NCBI RefSeq assembly: GCF_001443605.1
Contig: NZ_CP013118.1
Span: 1,271,075-1,335,074 of the forward strand
From: Salinivirga cyanobacteriivorans
GTDB lineage: Bacteria; Bacteroidota; Bacteroidia; Bacteroidales; Salinivirgaceae
DNA length: 64,000 bases
Reading direction: 5' to 3'
Below, piece by piece: positions 26,234 to 35,325 of this stretch (its first letter is position 1; each line of letters opens with the position of its first letter). The notes below the pieces were generated by a model. It was not told the origin of the DNA, did no database searches, and was given only the letters and a program-made list of their open reading frames with translations. The translations under genes and the position numbers were made by a program.

Positions 26234-27451
26234 ATGAAAAACATAGGTAAAGCAGAAATCATATTTCTTATTTTGACCCTTGGGGCGGTCATTCTATTTA
26301 TCAGCCTTGAAAAACGGCATTTTACCAATATTCAGCCGCCAAAAATGCCAAAAGTAACGCCTGATACCATTTGGCACCAGCACCTTAGGAGCGACCTTGA
26401 CCGTGTGCTCATCAAGAAAAATAAATTCGGGTTTAACGGTGCGCTAATGGTAGGCTGGGATAATGAAATAATTTATGAAGGATATGTAGGTTACGAAGAC
26501 TATGCCAACCACGATAGCATCACGGCTGCAACAAGATTTCAAATAGGTTCGGTTAGCAAACAATTTACGGCAGTAGCTATTTTGCAACTCTATGCAAATG
26601 GCCAATTACACCTCGATGATTCCATTGGAAAATATTTCCCGGACCTACCCTACCAGGGTTTTACCATACACCATTTACTGGTACACCGGAGCGGCTTATC
26701 AAATTACATCTATTTCATTGATAAAATTGTAGAAGATAAAGGCAAAACCTACACCAACGAGGATATTATCAGGCTTTGGAAAGAACATGAACCCCTGCCC
26801 TACTACCCTCCTAACAGACGGTTCGATTACAGTAATTCGGGATATATGCTTCTGGCATCTATTATTGAAAAAGTCAGTGGCATGTCATACCCCGAGTATA
26901 TGCATAAGAATATTTTCGAACCCCTTGGAATGGACGATACCTTCGTTTACATAGCCGGGCAAAACGATACGCTACCCCATTTGGCCGAAGGCTACAAATA
27001 CCACTGGAAAGTGGTTACTGAGGCATACCTGAATGGCACCTATGGCGATAAAGGCATTTATGCCACTGCAAGAGATCTTTTTAAGTGGGACCAGGGCCTT
27101 TACAGCAAGACTATTTTACCTACTGATACCCTTCAAAAGGCATTTAAGCCAATGGGTAAGCCCAAACACTTTAAACACAACTACGGGTATGGATGGCGTA
27201 TATTTGAACATAAAGGCAAAAAAATATACTACCACGCAGGCTGGTGGCAGGGATTTAAAACTCTGCTCATCAGGGTGCCGGAATACAAGCTAACAATCAT
27301 TGTGATGAAAAATATTAAAACCGGTGCGATGTTCAGTCGCCACGAACTATTGCGCATTATCATTGATCGGTATCTGGCAGCGCCACTCGAAGCATTAATA
27401 CCTGATCTACCTCAATTTCAGCAATGCTACATACCGATTGAACTTAGTTAA
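26234..27451 (+). CDS. Serine hydrolase, class C beta-lactamase/penicillin-binding fold
   Basis: A 405-residue protein with one N-terminal hydrophobic segment (about residues 8-24), which is a signal anchor or uncleaved signal. The catalytic domain has the SxxK motif SVSK (Ser106, Lys109), YSN (199-201) and, near the C-terminus, HAGW in place of KTG. This set is typical of esterase/D-aminopeptidase-like members rather than true beta-lactamases. It probably acts in the periplasm on peptides, esters or cell-wall fragments. It ends immediately against the convergent tautomerase gene, with no spacer between the stop codons. Confidence 0.87.
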   Translation: MKNIGKAEIIFLILTLGAVILFISLEKRHFTNIQPPKMPKVTPDTIWHQHLRSDLDRVLIKKNKFGFNGALMVGWDNEIIYEGYVGYEDYANHDSITAATRFQIGSVSKQFTAVAILQLYANGQLHLDDSIGKYFPDLPYQGFTIHHLLVHRSGLSNYIYFIDKIVEDKGKTYTNEDIIRLWKEHEPLPYYPPNRRFDYSNSGYMLLASIIEKVSGMSYPEYMHKNIFEPLGMDDTFVYIAGQNDTLPHLAEGYKYHWKVVTEAYLNGTYGDKGIYATARDLFKWDQGLYSKTILPTDTLQKAFKPMGKPKHFKHNYGYGWRIFEHKGKKIYYHAGWWQGFKTLLIRVPEYKLTIIVMKNIKTGAMFSRHELLRIIIDRYLAAPLEALIPDLPQFQQCYIPIELS

Positions 27452-27796
27452 TCACTTTTCGAAAGTAGTGCGGTTGTGCCCAAACATATTGCGAGGCTCA
27501 TCCACAAATTCAATGTAAACCCTGTCAGGCTCAATATCAAACTCTTTCATGATCAAATCGCATATGGCTGCCGATAACGCTTTCGTATCTGGCAACCCAA
27601 TGCTCTTAAATTCCACGAAAGCCACCGGGTCGTCAGATAACCCAAAATGCATTGCCTGACTGTCGGCAATTGAAGTCATTACAAAACGATCAGGTTTTTT
27701 CAGTGCTTCAACAACGAGTTGGTGCATTGATTTTAGCGCTCTGTGCTTTTGCTCTCCCGACAAAAGCTTGTTCATGGAAATCTTAAAATATGGCAT
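27452..27796 (-). CDS. Tautomerase-superfamily protein of the MIF type
   Basis: A 114-residue protein, the exact size of MIF/D-dopachrome tautomerase proteins and longer than the 60-residue 4-OT type. Pro2, which becomes the N-terminal catalytic base after Met removal, is present (MPYFKISMN). The C-terminal region VYIEFVDEPRNMFGHNRTTF resembles the MIF core. Members tautomerise phenylpyruvate-like keto acids. The physiological substrate in bacteria is not known. The gene is alone, convergent with the serine hydrolase. Confidence 0.85.
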   Translation of the reverse strand: MPYFKISMNKLLSGEQKHRALKSMHQLVVEALKKPDRFVMTSIADSQAMHFGLSDDPVAFVEFKSIGLPDTKALSAAICDLIMKEFDIEPDRVYIEFVDEPRNMFGHNRTTFEK

Positions 27797-28068
27797 AACT
27801 TTTTTTAGGCAAATTATATAAAAGTGTTCCTTCTGCCAAAACTAAGCATGATTTTTAATGTATTTAATAATACAAAAAGCAGTATCTTTATATGCAATTA
27901 TGCATTACGTTTTTGAACATACCAAAACACATAAAGGACACATCAGACTGGATCGTTTTCTGATGTTTCTTTATATTTTCTCTGATCTGTAGTTCAAACG
28001 CTCTCAAACAAGCGCCGCTGGCGTTATCAAAACAACCTTTCAATCAATTTTTATCAATACATCAATTA

Positions 28069-29316
28069 ATGAATGCTTACTACAGGTATCTGAACTCGCT
28101 GGTAAACAAAAACAAACAGGAGTTTGGAAATTACGAAAATATCAATTGGATTAACCTCTGGAACACCGATGAATTAGAAGCAACCAGGCAAAAACTCATC
28201 AGGGCAAGTGGAGGACAAACTTTATTTAAAGGTACCAAACCCTATGTCAATCAAATATCAGATGGTTGTAAAATTTGTGGTGCGGGTGCCTGGAGCTGTC
28301 TCTTCATAACCGGAAAATGCAATGCCAACTGTTTTTATTGCCCTTCTCCGCAAAAGCAGGATGAACCGCCCGAATCTCAGGGAATCACCTTTCATACCCC
28401 GTTGGCATACGCAGAATACATCAATTATTTTGATTTCAAAGGCGTGAGCTTTAGCGGTGGAGAGCCGCTATTGGTTAAAGATCGCGTTATGCAATACCTG
28501 AAAGCCATAAGGTCGCTGTGCAATCCTGAAATTTATATCTGGATGTACACCAATGGCATTTTATCGGACGATAAAGTGTTTCGTGAACTGGCTGACAACG
28601 GATTAAACGAAATTCGTTTCGATATTGGTGCCACTAATTATAACCTCAACGGAATAAAAATGGCGAAGGGTCTCATTCCCAACATCACCGTCGAAATCCC
28701 GGCCATACCCGAAGAAAAGGAACGATTAATGAAACTCCTGCCTGAAATGATAAATGCAGGAGTTACCAACCTTAATCTGCACCAACTAAGACTAACACAC
28801 CACAACGCCGACAAACTACTCAAGCACGATTACACCTATATACCCGCCGAACGACCTATTGTGCTCGAATCGGAATTGGCAGCACTGGAAATAATGTCTT
28901 ATGCCAAAAATACAAAACTACCTATCGGTATCAACTATTGTTCATTCTATTTTAAATACAGGTTTCAAAAAGCCGGATATCGAAAAATACTGGCCAATAA
29001 ATTAAAACGCCCCGATGATTTTATAACAGAAAAAGGGTTTTTAAGGAAAAGAAACGGAACAGCAGTAAATTATGAGGGGTTAACTCTATATGATGAGAAT
29101 AAGCCTAAAGCAGCAATAGAAACCGACAACCTGGTACTTAAGCATAAAACATATGGAGTACACCGCTCACTCGCAAAAAGAGTGGATGTGGATGACCGTG
29201 ATCAAATAGCCATTACTGATCTGCTAACCAGCACAAAAGGAAACATACCCGAACGTGCAGATTTATTTGACCTCTGGCAATATGAGTTTATAGAGAAAGG
29301 ACTGCGCGAGTACTAA
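28069..29316 (+). CDS. Radical SAM enzyme with an extra N-terminal cysteine cluster
   Basis: A 415-residue protein. The radical SAM iron-sulfur motif CNANCFYC (Cys84, Cys88, Cys91) is followed by the SAM-binding FSGGEPLL, matching the superfamily. Just before it lies CKICGAGAWSC (Cys67, Cys70, Cys77), which may bind a further metal or cluster. The overall arrangement resembles uncharacterised pyruvate-formate-lyase-activating-like enzymes. The C-terminal half (about 290-415) has no known fold that I recognise. No obvious glycyl-radical or peptide partner gene is adjacent, so the substrate is unknown. The 272-base upstream spacer holds no other gene that I can see. Confidence 0.85.
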   Translation: MNAYYRYLNSLVNKNKQEFGNYENINWINLWNTDELEATRQKLIRASGGQTLFKGTKPYVNQISDGCKICGAGAWSCLFITGKCNANCFYCPSPQKQDEPPESQGITFHTPLAYAEYINYFDFKGVSFSGGEPLLVKDRVMQYLKAIRSLCNPEIYIWMYTNGILSDDKVFRELADNGLNEIRFDIGATNYNLNGIKMAKGLIPNITVEIPAIPEEKERLMKLLPEMINAGVTNLNLHQLRLTHHNADKLLKHDYTYIPAERPIVLESELAALEIMSYAKNTKLPIGINYCSFYFKYRFQKAGYRKILANKLKRPDDFITEKGFLRKRNGTAVNYEGLTLYDENKPKAAIETDNLVLKHKTYGVHRSLAKRVDVDDRDQIAITDLLTSTKGNIPERADLFDLWQYEFIEKGLREY

Positions 29317-29333
29317 CCTGATAATTTACACAT

Positions 29334-30176
29334 TCAGTTATCACCGTCCAAATCAACATATTGACCAGCTACCCACCCTTCTATTTCTGCTTTAACACGA
29401 TACCAACCATCATGTTCTTCAAAAATAGTTAAACCGGTTCCTTGTGGCAAAGGCTCTGCCACCCGCGCTGCTTCAATATCGGGTAACTTCCTTATGTTTA
29501 AAAAGGGCACATTTACTACACCGAGAGGTTTGTTAAGCGGAGCGCCCTCTTCATCACGATCGTTTATTATGCGTTGGCGCAGTTTATCCAAAGGAAATGC
29601 CGGACCAGGATCTTGCTTGCGTCCCGGAGATATTTCTTCATGGCCCAATATTTCTTTAATGGCCGGATAGCGATCAATGAGCAGATCACATAACGTTTCA
29701 ACTGCTTCAATTTGCTTTTCAGTATACAAATGCCAATAACGTGCTTTCGACTCGTTTCGATGCACAGCCTCCATCACTTCATCAGCAGCAAATTTTTTAC
29801 CGAACCAGGAGGTATATGCAGTACCAGATTTAGTCAGTACACCGGCATTATCGATCTCTATTCCTATAGAATATTTATTTAGCCCTGTTCGCATCTTCCA
29901 ACTGCTTTTTCCTGCATGCCAGGCAACAGTATCAAAAGGAACCAGCTGAAACACTTTTCCATCGCGATCAACGACAAGGTGGGCAGAGGCTTTTACATTA
30001 TCTTTACAAAGATATTCGGCCGAAGACCTCCCATTCCGGCCAGCCGTATAATGCAACACAATGGTATCAGGCATACCTGCACTAAAATGAACCGTATTCT
30101 TCGGACAGTTCATTTGCTCCACATCGTCACCTTCTAAAAGATGCTTTTCATTGATACTGAAATTAAATTTATCCAT
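29334..30176 (-). CDS. N-acetylmuramoyl-L-alanine amidase with SH3 domain (endolysin-like)
   Basis: A 280-residue protein without a signal peptide. The Amidase_2 (AmpD/T7 lysozyme) domain covers about 25-200: TIVLHYTAG gives zinc ligand His42, and GHEEISPGRKQDPGPAF gives His179 and Asp189, the 10-residue spacing seen in AmpD. A bacterial SH3-like domain covers 215-278 (VPFLNIRKLPD, GWYRVKAEIEGWVAGQYVDL) and should bind cell wall. It would cleave the amide between MurNAc and L-alanine. Lack of a signal, plus the holin-like gene immediately upstream and overlapping by 8 bases, argues for a phage-type endolysin rather than a housekeeping amidase. Confidence 0.88.
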   Translation of the reverse strand: MDKFNFSINEKHLLEGDDVEQMNCPKNTVHFSAGMPDTIVLHYTAGRNGRSSAEYLCKDNVKASAHLVVDRDGKVFQLVPFDTVAWHAGKSSWKMRTGLNKYSIGIEIDNAGVLTKSGTAYTSWFGKKFAADEVMEAVHRNESKARYWHLYTEKQIEAVETLCDLLIDRYPAIKEILGHEEISPGRKQDPGPAFPLDKLRQRIINDRDEEGAPLNKPLGVVNVPFLNIRKLPDIEAARVAEPLPQGTGLTIFEEHDGWYRVKAEIEGWVAGQYVDLDGDN

Positions 30177-30633
30177 AATACTTGTTCCGGTCTTCTTTAC
30201 GAAGGAAAGGCATATCTACCCGGCTGGTCACTGTGCTGGCCACTTTTTCAGTAGAACGGCCAATAATATAACCACCTACACCCAACTTGAGTAAACCCCA
30301 GAAATTTGGATTCAAAGTATTAGCTATGCCCTGCTCCCCCTCATTTAAAAGGAAAGCGGGTTCAAAGAAATAAGCATATACCACAATAAAACCAAAAGCC
30401 AACATTAAAATTGGCCGCCAGCTACGCTGCAACCAGTTGCCACGGGCTTCTGTTATTAAAACCTCTCGTTGGGCTTCCTGCAGGTTGCCCATAGCATCAA
30501 AAACCAATTCAGAAAGCTGATTTTTGGCTTGCATTTTTTCCTCATCGGAAGTAGCAATCTTATCGATTACCTGGCCACCATTTTTGATCAGATCATTGGC
30601 GCCTTTGCTGAATAGTTTAGATAAAAATGGCAT
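30169..30633 (-). CDS. Holin-like protein (3TM holin family)
   Basis: A 154-residue protein. An amphipathic N-terminal part (1-65; DEEKMQAKNQLSELV) is followed by WLQRSWRPILMLAFGFIVVY (about 66-90) and NPNFWGLLKLGVGGYIIGRS (about 107-128), two clear hydrophobic segments, then a charged tail. The WLQRSWRP motif before the first helix is what I recall from phage and gene-transfer-agent holins of the 3TM type. Holins open the inner membrane so that endolysin can reach the wall. It overlaps the amidase gene by 8 bases, forming a lysis pair. No other phage gene is present nearby. Confidence 0.8.
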   Translation of the reverse strand: MPFLSKLFSKGANDLIKNGGQVIDKIATSDEEKMQAKNQLSELVFDAMGNLQEAQREVLITEARGNWLQRSWRPILMLAFGFIVVYAYFFEPAFLLNEGEQGIANTLNPNFWGLLKLGVGGYIIGRSTEKVASTVTSRVDMPFLRKEDRNKYYG

Positions 30634-30848
30634 AAAACACTGTTTTTATGGTTTTGCTTGAATAAGCAAATTACGAAAAAATGTTTTACTCTACCTGGTT
30701 TAAACGCTATATGCTGCTCATTACTGAGAATAAACTTACGTTAAAATATTGTTATTCTAATGATTATACCACACACTCTACTATAAATTGATGTAATTTT
30801 ATTCTTGAAAATTCAAAATCAATTCTAATTAATCACAAATTCACAGTT

Positions 30849-32582
30849 ATGAAAAAAATTACTGCGCTTTTAATGATGCTGTATTTTATGGCATTTATAT
30901 TTTCCTCTTGCGAATTAGTGGAGGAAGAAGACGATGAACAACCCTCAGAGGAGTATATTAACGAAACAATTGATACTGACGTTACATGGCAGGGTGGGAC
31001 CTACATTATTGAAGGCACCTTAAGGATAGAAAATGGTGGGCATCTGACTATAGACCCCGGCACAACAATAAAATTTGAAGATGGTGGAAGAATATCAGTC
31101 GCAGGAGCTAACTCAGCCCTAACTGCAGTGGGAACAGCCAATGCCCAGATTACATTTACCAGCGTTTCCAACACACCATCAGCCGGAAGCTGGGACTATA
31201 TCAATTTTGAATCGACGGCAACAGGTACAAGCAGCCTTCAGTACTGCATCATTGAATATGGAGGAGGTTATGCCGCAACATACGGTGGGGCACTTTGGCT
31301 TGAGGGGCCATCAATCAGTGTTGACCACTGCACAATAAGCAATTCTGCGGTTTATGGTGTGGTGTGCGACGATGATTCGGAATTTACCAGTTTTACCAAC
31401 AATACACTTATGGATAATGATAGTTACGATATTTACATTGAAGGTAATGCTGCCCACACTATTGGCTCCGGAAATGTAATTGATGGCAGTGGTATTTTGG
31501 TCGATGGCGACACCTATACTCAATCGGAAGCCACCTGGAGCCTGCAAACAGCACCTTTTACCATTGACGGAACCCTGTATGTTCAATCTGATGGCGGGGC
31601 AACATTAAATATAGCAGCCGGAAACACCATTCAATTCACAGAGGGATCTCAAATGACAGTAGGTAGTGACGGCTATGGCACATTCAAAGCCATAGGAACA
31701 GAAAGCCTTCCGATTCTTTTCACATCAACATCAACTCAGAAACAAGGAGGACAATGGGATTACATAGGTTTTGAAAATGGTTCAGTAAATAGTGAACTCA
31801 GCTATTGCATAGTTGAAGCTGGCGGAGGCTATGCTTCATATGTTGGAGCCATAGACATTAACGATGCAGCTGTATCTATCGATAATACTGAAATCAGGTT
31901 ATCGGCCACTTATGCCATTACACTTGACAATGCCGGTAGTTTTGCATCTTTCAGCAACAATAATATCCATGATGTAGATAATTATGTGATGCAAATTTAT
32001 GGCAATTGGGCGCATACCATTGGCACTGGTAACAATTACGGAGAAGATGATCTGGGTATTTTAGTACATGGAGATGATTTTGAACACACAAATGAAACCT
32101 GGCTATTCCAGTCCACAGCTTATGTAATTGATGGTACACTCAGCATTGAATCAGCGTCTGGCTCCACATTGGAAATAGAGGCAGGAAGTACCATTAAGTT
32201 TACCGACGGTTCTGAAATCACTGTAGGTTATTCAGAATTTGGGAAGCTTGTTGTGAATGGCACCTCTGTTTTACCTGTTACATTTACTACTGCAGCACCT
32301 GCAGGCGGGGAACAGCCCGGCGACTGGGATGGAATTTTCTTTGAATCGAACACAATGAACGGCTCCATTCTGAACTATTGCAACATTTCTTATGGAGGAG
32401 GTTATGCCACAACATATGACAACGGCAACATCAACCTTGATGATGTTTCTTCAGGAGAGCCCACGATCAGTAATTGCATTATTTCTTATTCAGCAGGTTG
32501 GGGCATTTATAATAGCAACTCATCACCAACACTTATTAGCAATACTTATAACGGAAACGAGAACGGTGACATAGGAAATTAA
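30849..32582 (+). CDS. Lipoprotein with three internal right-handed beta-helix repeats
   Basis: A 577-residue protein with a lipoprotein signal (MKKITALLMMLYFMAFIFSS, then Cys21). The stretch after it, ELVEEEDDEQPSEEY, is strongly acidic, as in surface-export signals of Bacteroidota lipoproteins. The rest is three copies of a unit of about 160 residues. Each has an IDGTL/IEGTL opening, an IEAG/IDPGTTIKF strand, a FTS/FTT ladder, a YCIIEYGGGYA-type core (YCIIEYGGGY, YCIVEAGGGY, YCNISYGGGY) and an asparagine-rich turn. This suggests a parallel beta-helix, used in adhesion or polysaccharide binding. No catalytic site is evident. Followed by a terminator. Confidence 0.85.
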   Translation: MKKITALLMMLYFMAFIFSSCELVEEEDDEQPSEEYINETIDTDVTWQGGTYIIEGTLRIENGGHLTIDPGTTIKFEDGGRISVAGANSALTAVGTANAQITFTSVSNTPSAGSWDYINFESTATGTSSLQYCIIEYGGGYAATYGGALWLEGPSISVDHCTISNSAVYGVVCDDDSEFTSFTNNTLMDNDSYDIYIEGNAAHTIGSGNVIDGSGILVDGDTYTQSEATWSLQTAPFTIDGTLYVQSDGGATLNIAAGNTIQFTEGSQMTVGSDGYGTFKAIGTESLPILFTSTSTQKQGGQWDYIGFENGSVNSELSYCIVEAGGGYASYVGAIDINDAAVSIDNTEIRLSATYAITLDNAGSFASFSNNNIHDVDNYVMQIYGNWAHTIGTGNNYGEDDLGILVHGDDFEHTNETWLFQSTAYVIDGTLSIESASGSTLEIEAGSTIKFTDGSEITVGYSEFGKLVVNGTSVLPVTFTTAAPAGGEQPGDWDGIFFESNTMNGSILNYCNISYGGGYATTYDNGNINLDDVSSGEPTISNCIISYSAGWGIYNSNSSPTLISNTYNGNENGDIGN

Positions 32583-32621
32583 TTAACCGACAAAAAAACA
32601 ATTTTGGATTTTCTCATTTTT

Positions 32622-32655
32622 AAAAGCCATTGCAATGAAAGCGATGGCTTTTTTA
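32622..32655 (+). terminator. Intrinsic terminator after the beta-helix lipoprotein
   Basis: AAAAGCCAT pairs with ATGGCTTTT with a further TGC/GCG closing region, followed by TTTT. It lies 40 bases after the stop codon. Confidence 0.8.
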
Positions 32656-32872
32656 TTAAATCAGGGGTCGCGCTGAATAACAGGTAACATTACTGTTTTA
32701 ATCACCCTTTTTCCAAAACGTTTATTAAATATCAGTAAATTACAATTTCAAATAAATGCAAACATACTAACTCACAAACTGTTATCATTAAATAAGCTAT
32801 TTCTTTCACAACTAATAATTTGAAGGCAAAAGCACAAAAAGGAACCAACATACCACAAAAAACTTACAATCA

Positions 32873-34384
32873 ATGACCATACACAACACAGCAGCAATGC
32901 CTTCTTTTAATGATTTCATTAACGCATTTAAACAAACTTTAAAAAGTGTGTTTTATGAACGCGACGACATCAAAAAATTCATTCATAACAGGGGCTTTCC
33001 GGCAACTGTACTGCGCGATATTATGTCTACCAATCCTTTTTCAGTAGCTATACCCCAAAAGTATGGTGGACGCGGCGGTAATACAAGAGAATTACTAAGC
33101 CTAATGGATGCAGCGTCTTATGAATCACTGCCCCTTTCTTTAATGTTTGGGATCAACATGGGGCTTTTTTTAGGCCCGGTAAATAAATATGCACAGGAAC
33201 CTATTAAAGGAGAAATATTCAACCGTTTTTTGAATAAACAAAACATGGGTGGATTGATGATAACTGAGCCAGGATTTGGCAGCGATGCATTAAACATGCA
33301 GACAAACAATTTGCGGCAGGGTTCAAAATATCATATCAAAGGGGTTAAACACTGGCAGGGCCTCACTGGAATGGCCGATTACTGGTTAATGACTTCACGT
33401 AGACAAATCGCCGGTGGAGCGCTCGCCCGCGACATTGATTTTTTCATTGTCGATGCGCAACAACCTGAGCAACAAATCAAGGTGGATGAATTGTATAATA
33501 ACATGGGGTTGTATCCGATTCCGTACGGCAAAAACCTCATTGATATACATGTACCCGAAGCCTACAAATTGGAACCCGACACCACGGGGCTAAAGCTCAC
33601 CATGGACCTGTTACACCGAAGCCGCTTTCAATTTCCGGGTATGGCCATCGGCTTTATTCGCCGCATGTTAGACGATGCCCTGCATCACACGCAGCAACGG
33701 TTCATTCGAGGCAAACCACTGATTGCACTGGACCAGGTTAAGCAACAGATTGCCAGTATTCAAAGTGCATTTACCATAAGCTCAGCCATGTGCGCACGCA
33801 GCAGTGAGGCAAGCGGCATAGAACATAACCTCACCGGTGCCACAGTGGAAGCCAATACAATGAAAGCCCATGTAACAGAATTGATGCATGAAGCGGCACA
33901 AACACTGACACAACTTTTAGGCGCCAATGGATATAAAACAGAGAGTGTGGCCATAAGGGGAATTATTGATTCCCGACCTTTCCAGGTTTTCGAAGGCTCC
34001 AATGAAATGCTCTACACCCAAATTACTGAAATGGTGACCAGGCAAATGAACCGGCTTAAAAATATGAATCTTGCGTCTTTTCTGAAAAACTACGAACTGA
34101 CCCAACGCACATCGTCACATTTTAAGGGACTGACAAATTTTACCATCGACGAAAATTTACCACAACGTAAACAAGTAGGACTTGGTAAAATCCTGAGCCG
34201 AATTATATCGGCCGATTATGTTGCAACACTTGGAAACAAAGGCTTTCGCAACGATCTGGTAAGTAATAGTATCGATATGATTAAACAAGAGGTATCCGGC
34301 CTTGTCAATTCATTTCATTACAGCAAACAGGTGCTTCCTGTGACAGACTACAACGGTAAAAGCTCATGGGCAGATTATTCGTAG
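32873..34384 (+). CDS. Acyl-CoA dehydrogenase family protein
   Basis: A 503-residue flavoprotein of the acyl-CoA dehydrogenase superfamily. The N-terminal helical domain is followed by the FAD-binding region GGLMITEPGFGSDALNMQTN (about 122-141) and the motif FEGSNEMLYTQ (near residue 375). The catalytic glutamate cannot be assigned with certainty. The C-terminal extension of about 110 residues after the core is longer than in the 380-residue family members. It would oxidise an acyl-CoA, passing electrons to an electron-transfer flavoprotein. It is monocistronic; no beta-oxidation partner is adjacent. The 290-base upstream spacer holds only the terminator. Confidence 0.88.
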   Translation: MTIHNTAAMPSFNDFINAFKQTLKSVFYERDDIKKFIHNRGFPATVLRDIMSTNPFSVAIPQKYGGRGGNTRELLSLMDAASYESLPLSLMFGINMGLFLGPVNKYAQEPIKGEIFNRFLNKQNMGGLMITEPGFGSDALNMQTNNLRQGSKYHIKGVKHWQGLTGMADYWLMTSRRQIAGGALARDIDFFIVDAQQPEQQIKVDELYNNMGLYPIPYGKNLIDIHVPEAYKLEPDTTGLKLTMDLLHRSRFQFPGMAIGFIRRMLDDALHHTQQRFIRGKPLIALDQVKQQIASIQSAFTISSAMCARSSEASGIEHNLTGATVEANTMKAHVTELMHEAAQTLTQLLGANGYKTESVAIRGIIDSRPFQVFEGSNEMLYTQITEMVTRQMNRLKNMNLASFLKNYELTQRTSSHFKGLTNFTIDENLPQRKQVGLGKILSRIISADYVATLGNKGFRNDLVSNSIDMIKQEVSGLVNSFHYSKQVLPVTDYNGKSSWADYS

Positions 34385-34531
34385 GGAGTTGCTTATTATC
34401 AATAAAGAAAAAAAATCACTCCTGCATGTTAGTGAGAAAATGGTTCCATGTTCAGCAATAGGGTGTTTGATATTTCTGTTTGCGTACAAAAACAAATAAA
34501 TCCGATAAAACTGCATCAAATCGGCTTTAAA

Positions 34532-35014
34532 TTACTCAAGAAAATCATCTGGATCGAAGGGTATATCATCGTCTGGGTCTTGATCGTGCGGGCCTACGCC
34601 CGGTGGATTGAACAATCCCCAGCGATCAATTATATAGTTCCATTTATCGAAACCAGCTACCCAATCGATGAACAATAACCGGTATTCTTCTATCAATTTG
34701 CGCACAATATCAAAATATTCAACATACTCAAACCCAAAATCTTCCAGTGAATGGTTTTGTATCATTAAATCCATTGCAGCCTTACGGATTAAAGCTGCAT
34801 TTTGCATTCTGATATCCTATAAATCGCCTCCTTCAGCACCTGCAACCTTAACCGTAAGCATAGCTGCATCTGATAACATTTGCATTTTTATATCCTGCAA
34901 AATCTCGTTATCTTCCGGTATTAAAGCGATAATCTCTTTTACCGTATCATAAATCTTACGTCCTTTTTTATAAATCGGGAGGTTTTCAGGTTTGATTTCT
35001 TCAAATTCATCCAT
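34532..35014 (-). pseudogene. Small helical protein gene interrupted by one in-frame TAG
   Basis: Two minus-strand open frames are in the same phase and separated only by TAG plus three codons: ...AGAEGGDL-stop-DIRMQNAALIRK... The upstream part (start at the ATG at 35014, or 35041 or 35065) ends at the TAG at 34817-34819. The downstream part, through 34532, ends in an acidic tail (PHDQDPDDDIPFDPDDFLE). Read through, they make one protein of about 160 residues, helical and similar in layout to small four-helix-bundle proteins of Bacteroidota, as I remember them (ELPIYKKG start, WNYIIDRWGLFNPPGVGP end). A single nonsense change best explains the break. The downstream piece could in principle start at its own ATG (34807). 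Confidence 0.7.
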
Positions 35015-35325
35015 ATTGTTAGCTGTTATGAACTCAATCATATTACCCGCTCCCAAAAACAGCAAAGCTCATTCAAAATAATCAGTAAGCACCGGCATTT
35101 CTTATAGTTCAAGGGCACTACCTATTCGTGAACCAAATAATAGCTAGAATAAGGTTCAGTTTAGGTAATTTTCTATAAAACCTCCTAAATTTGGATTTTA
35201 AACCATGGCTTAAGTCAAATCCTTTTCCATTTAATATAAAATTTATTTTTTTATATTTAATTATCTTATATTCAATATTCAAGCATATTAATAACTATTG
35301 GAGTTTAACTGAAAAATTATCTGTC

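Noticed and set aside
35191-35325. N-terminal extension of the unrecognised gene at 35326
   Set aside because: The hydrophobic stretch is coded in AT-rich leader DNA; a start at 35326 gives a soluble protein with a normal N-terminus.
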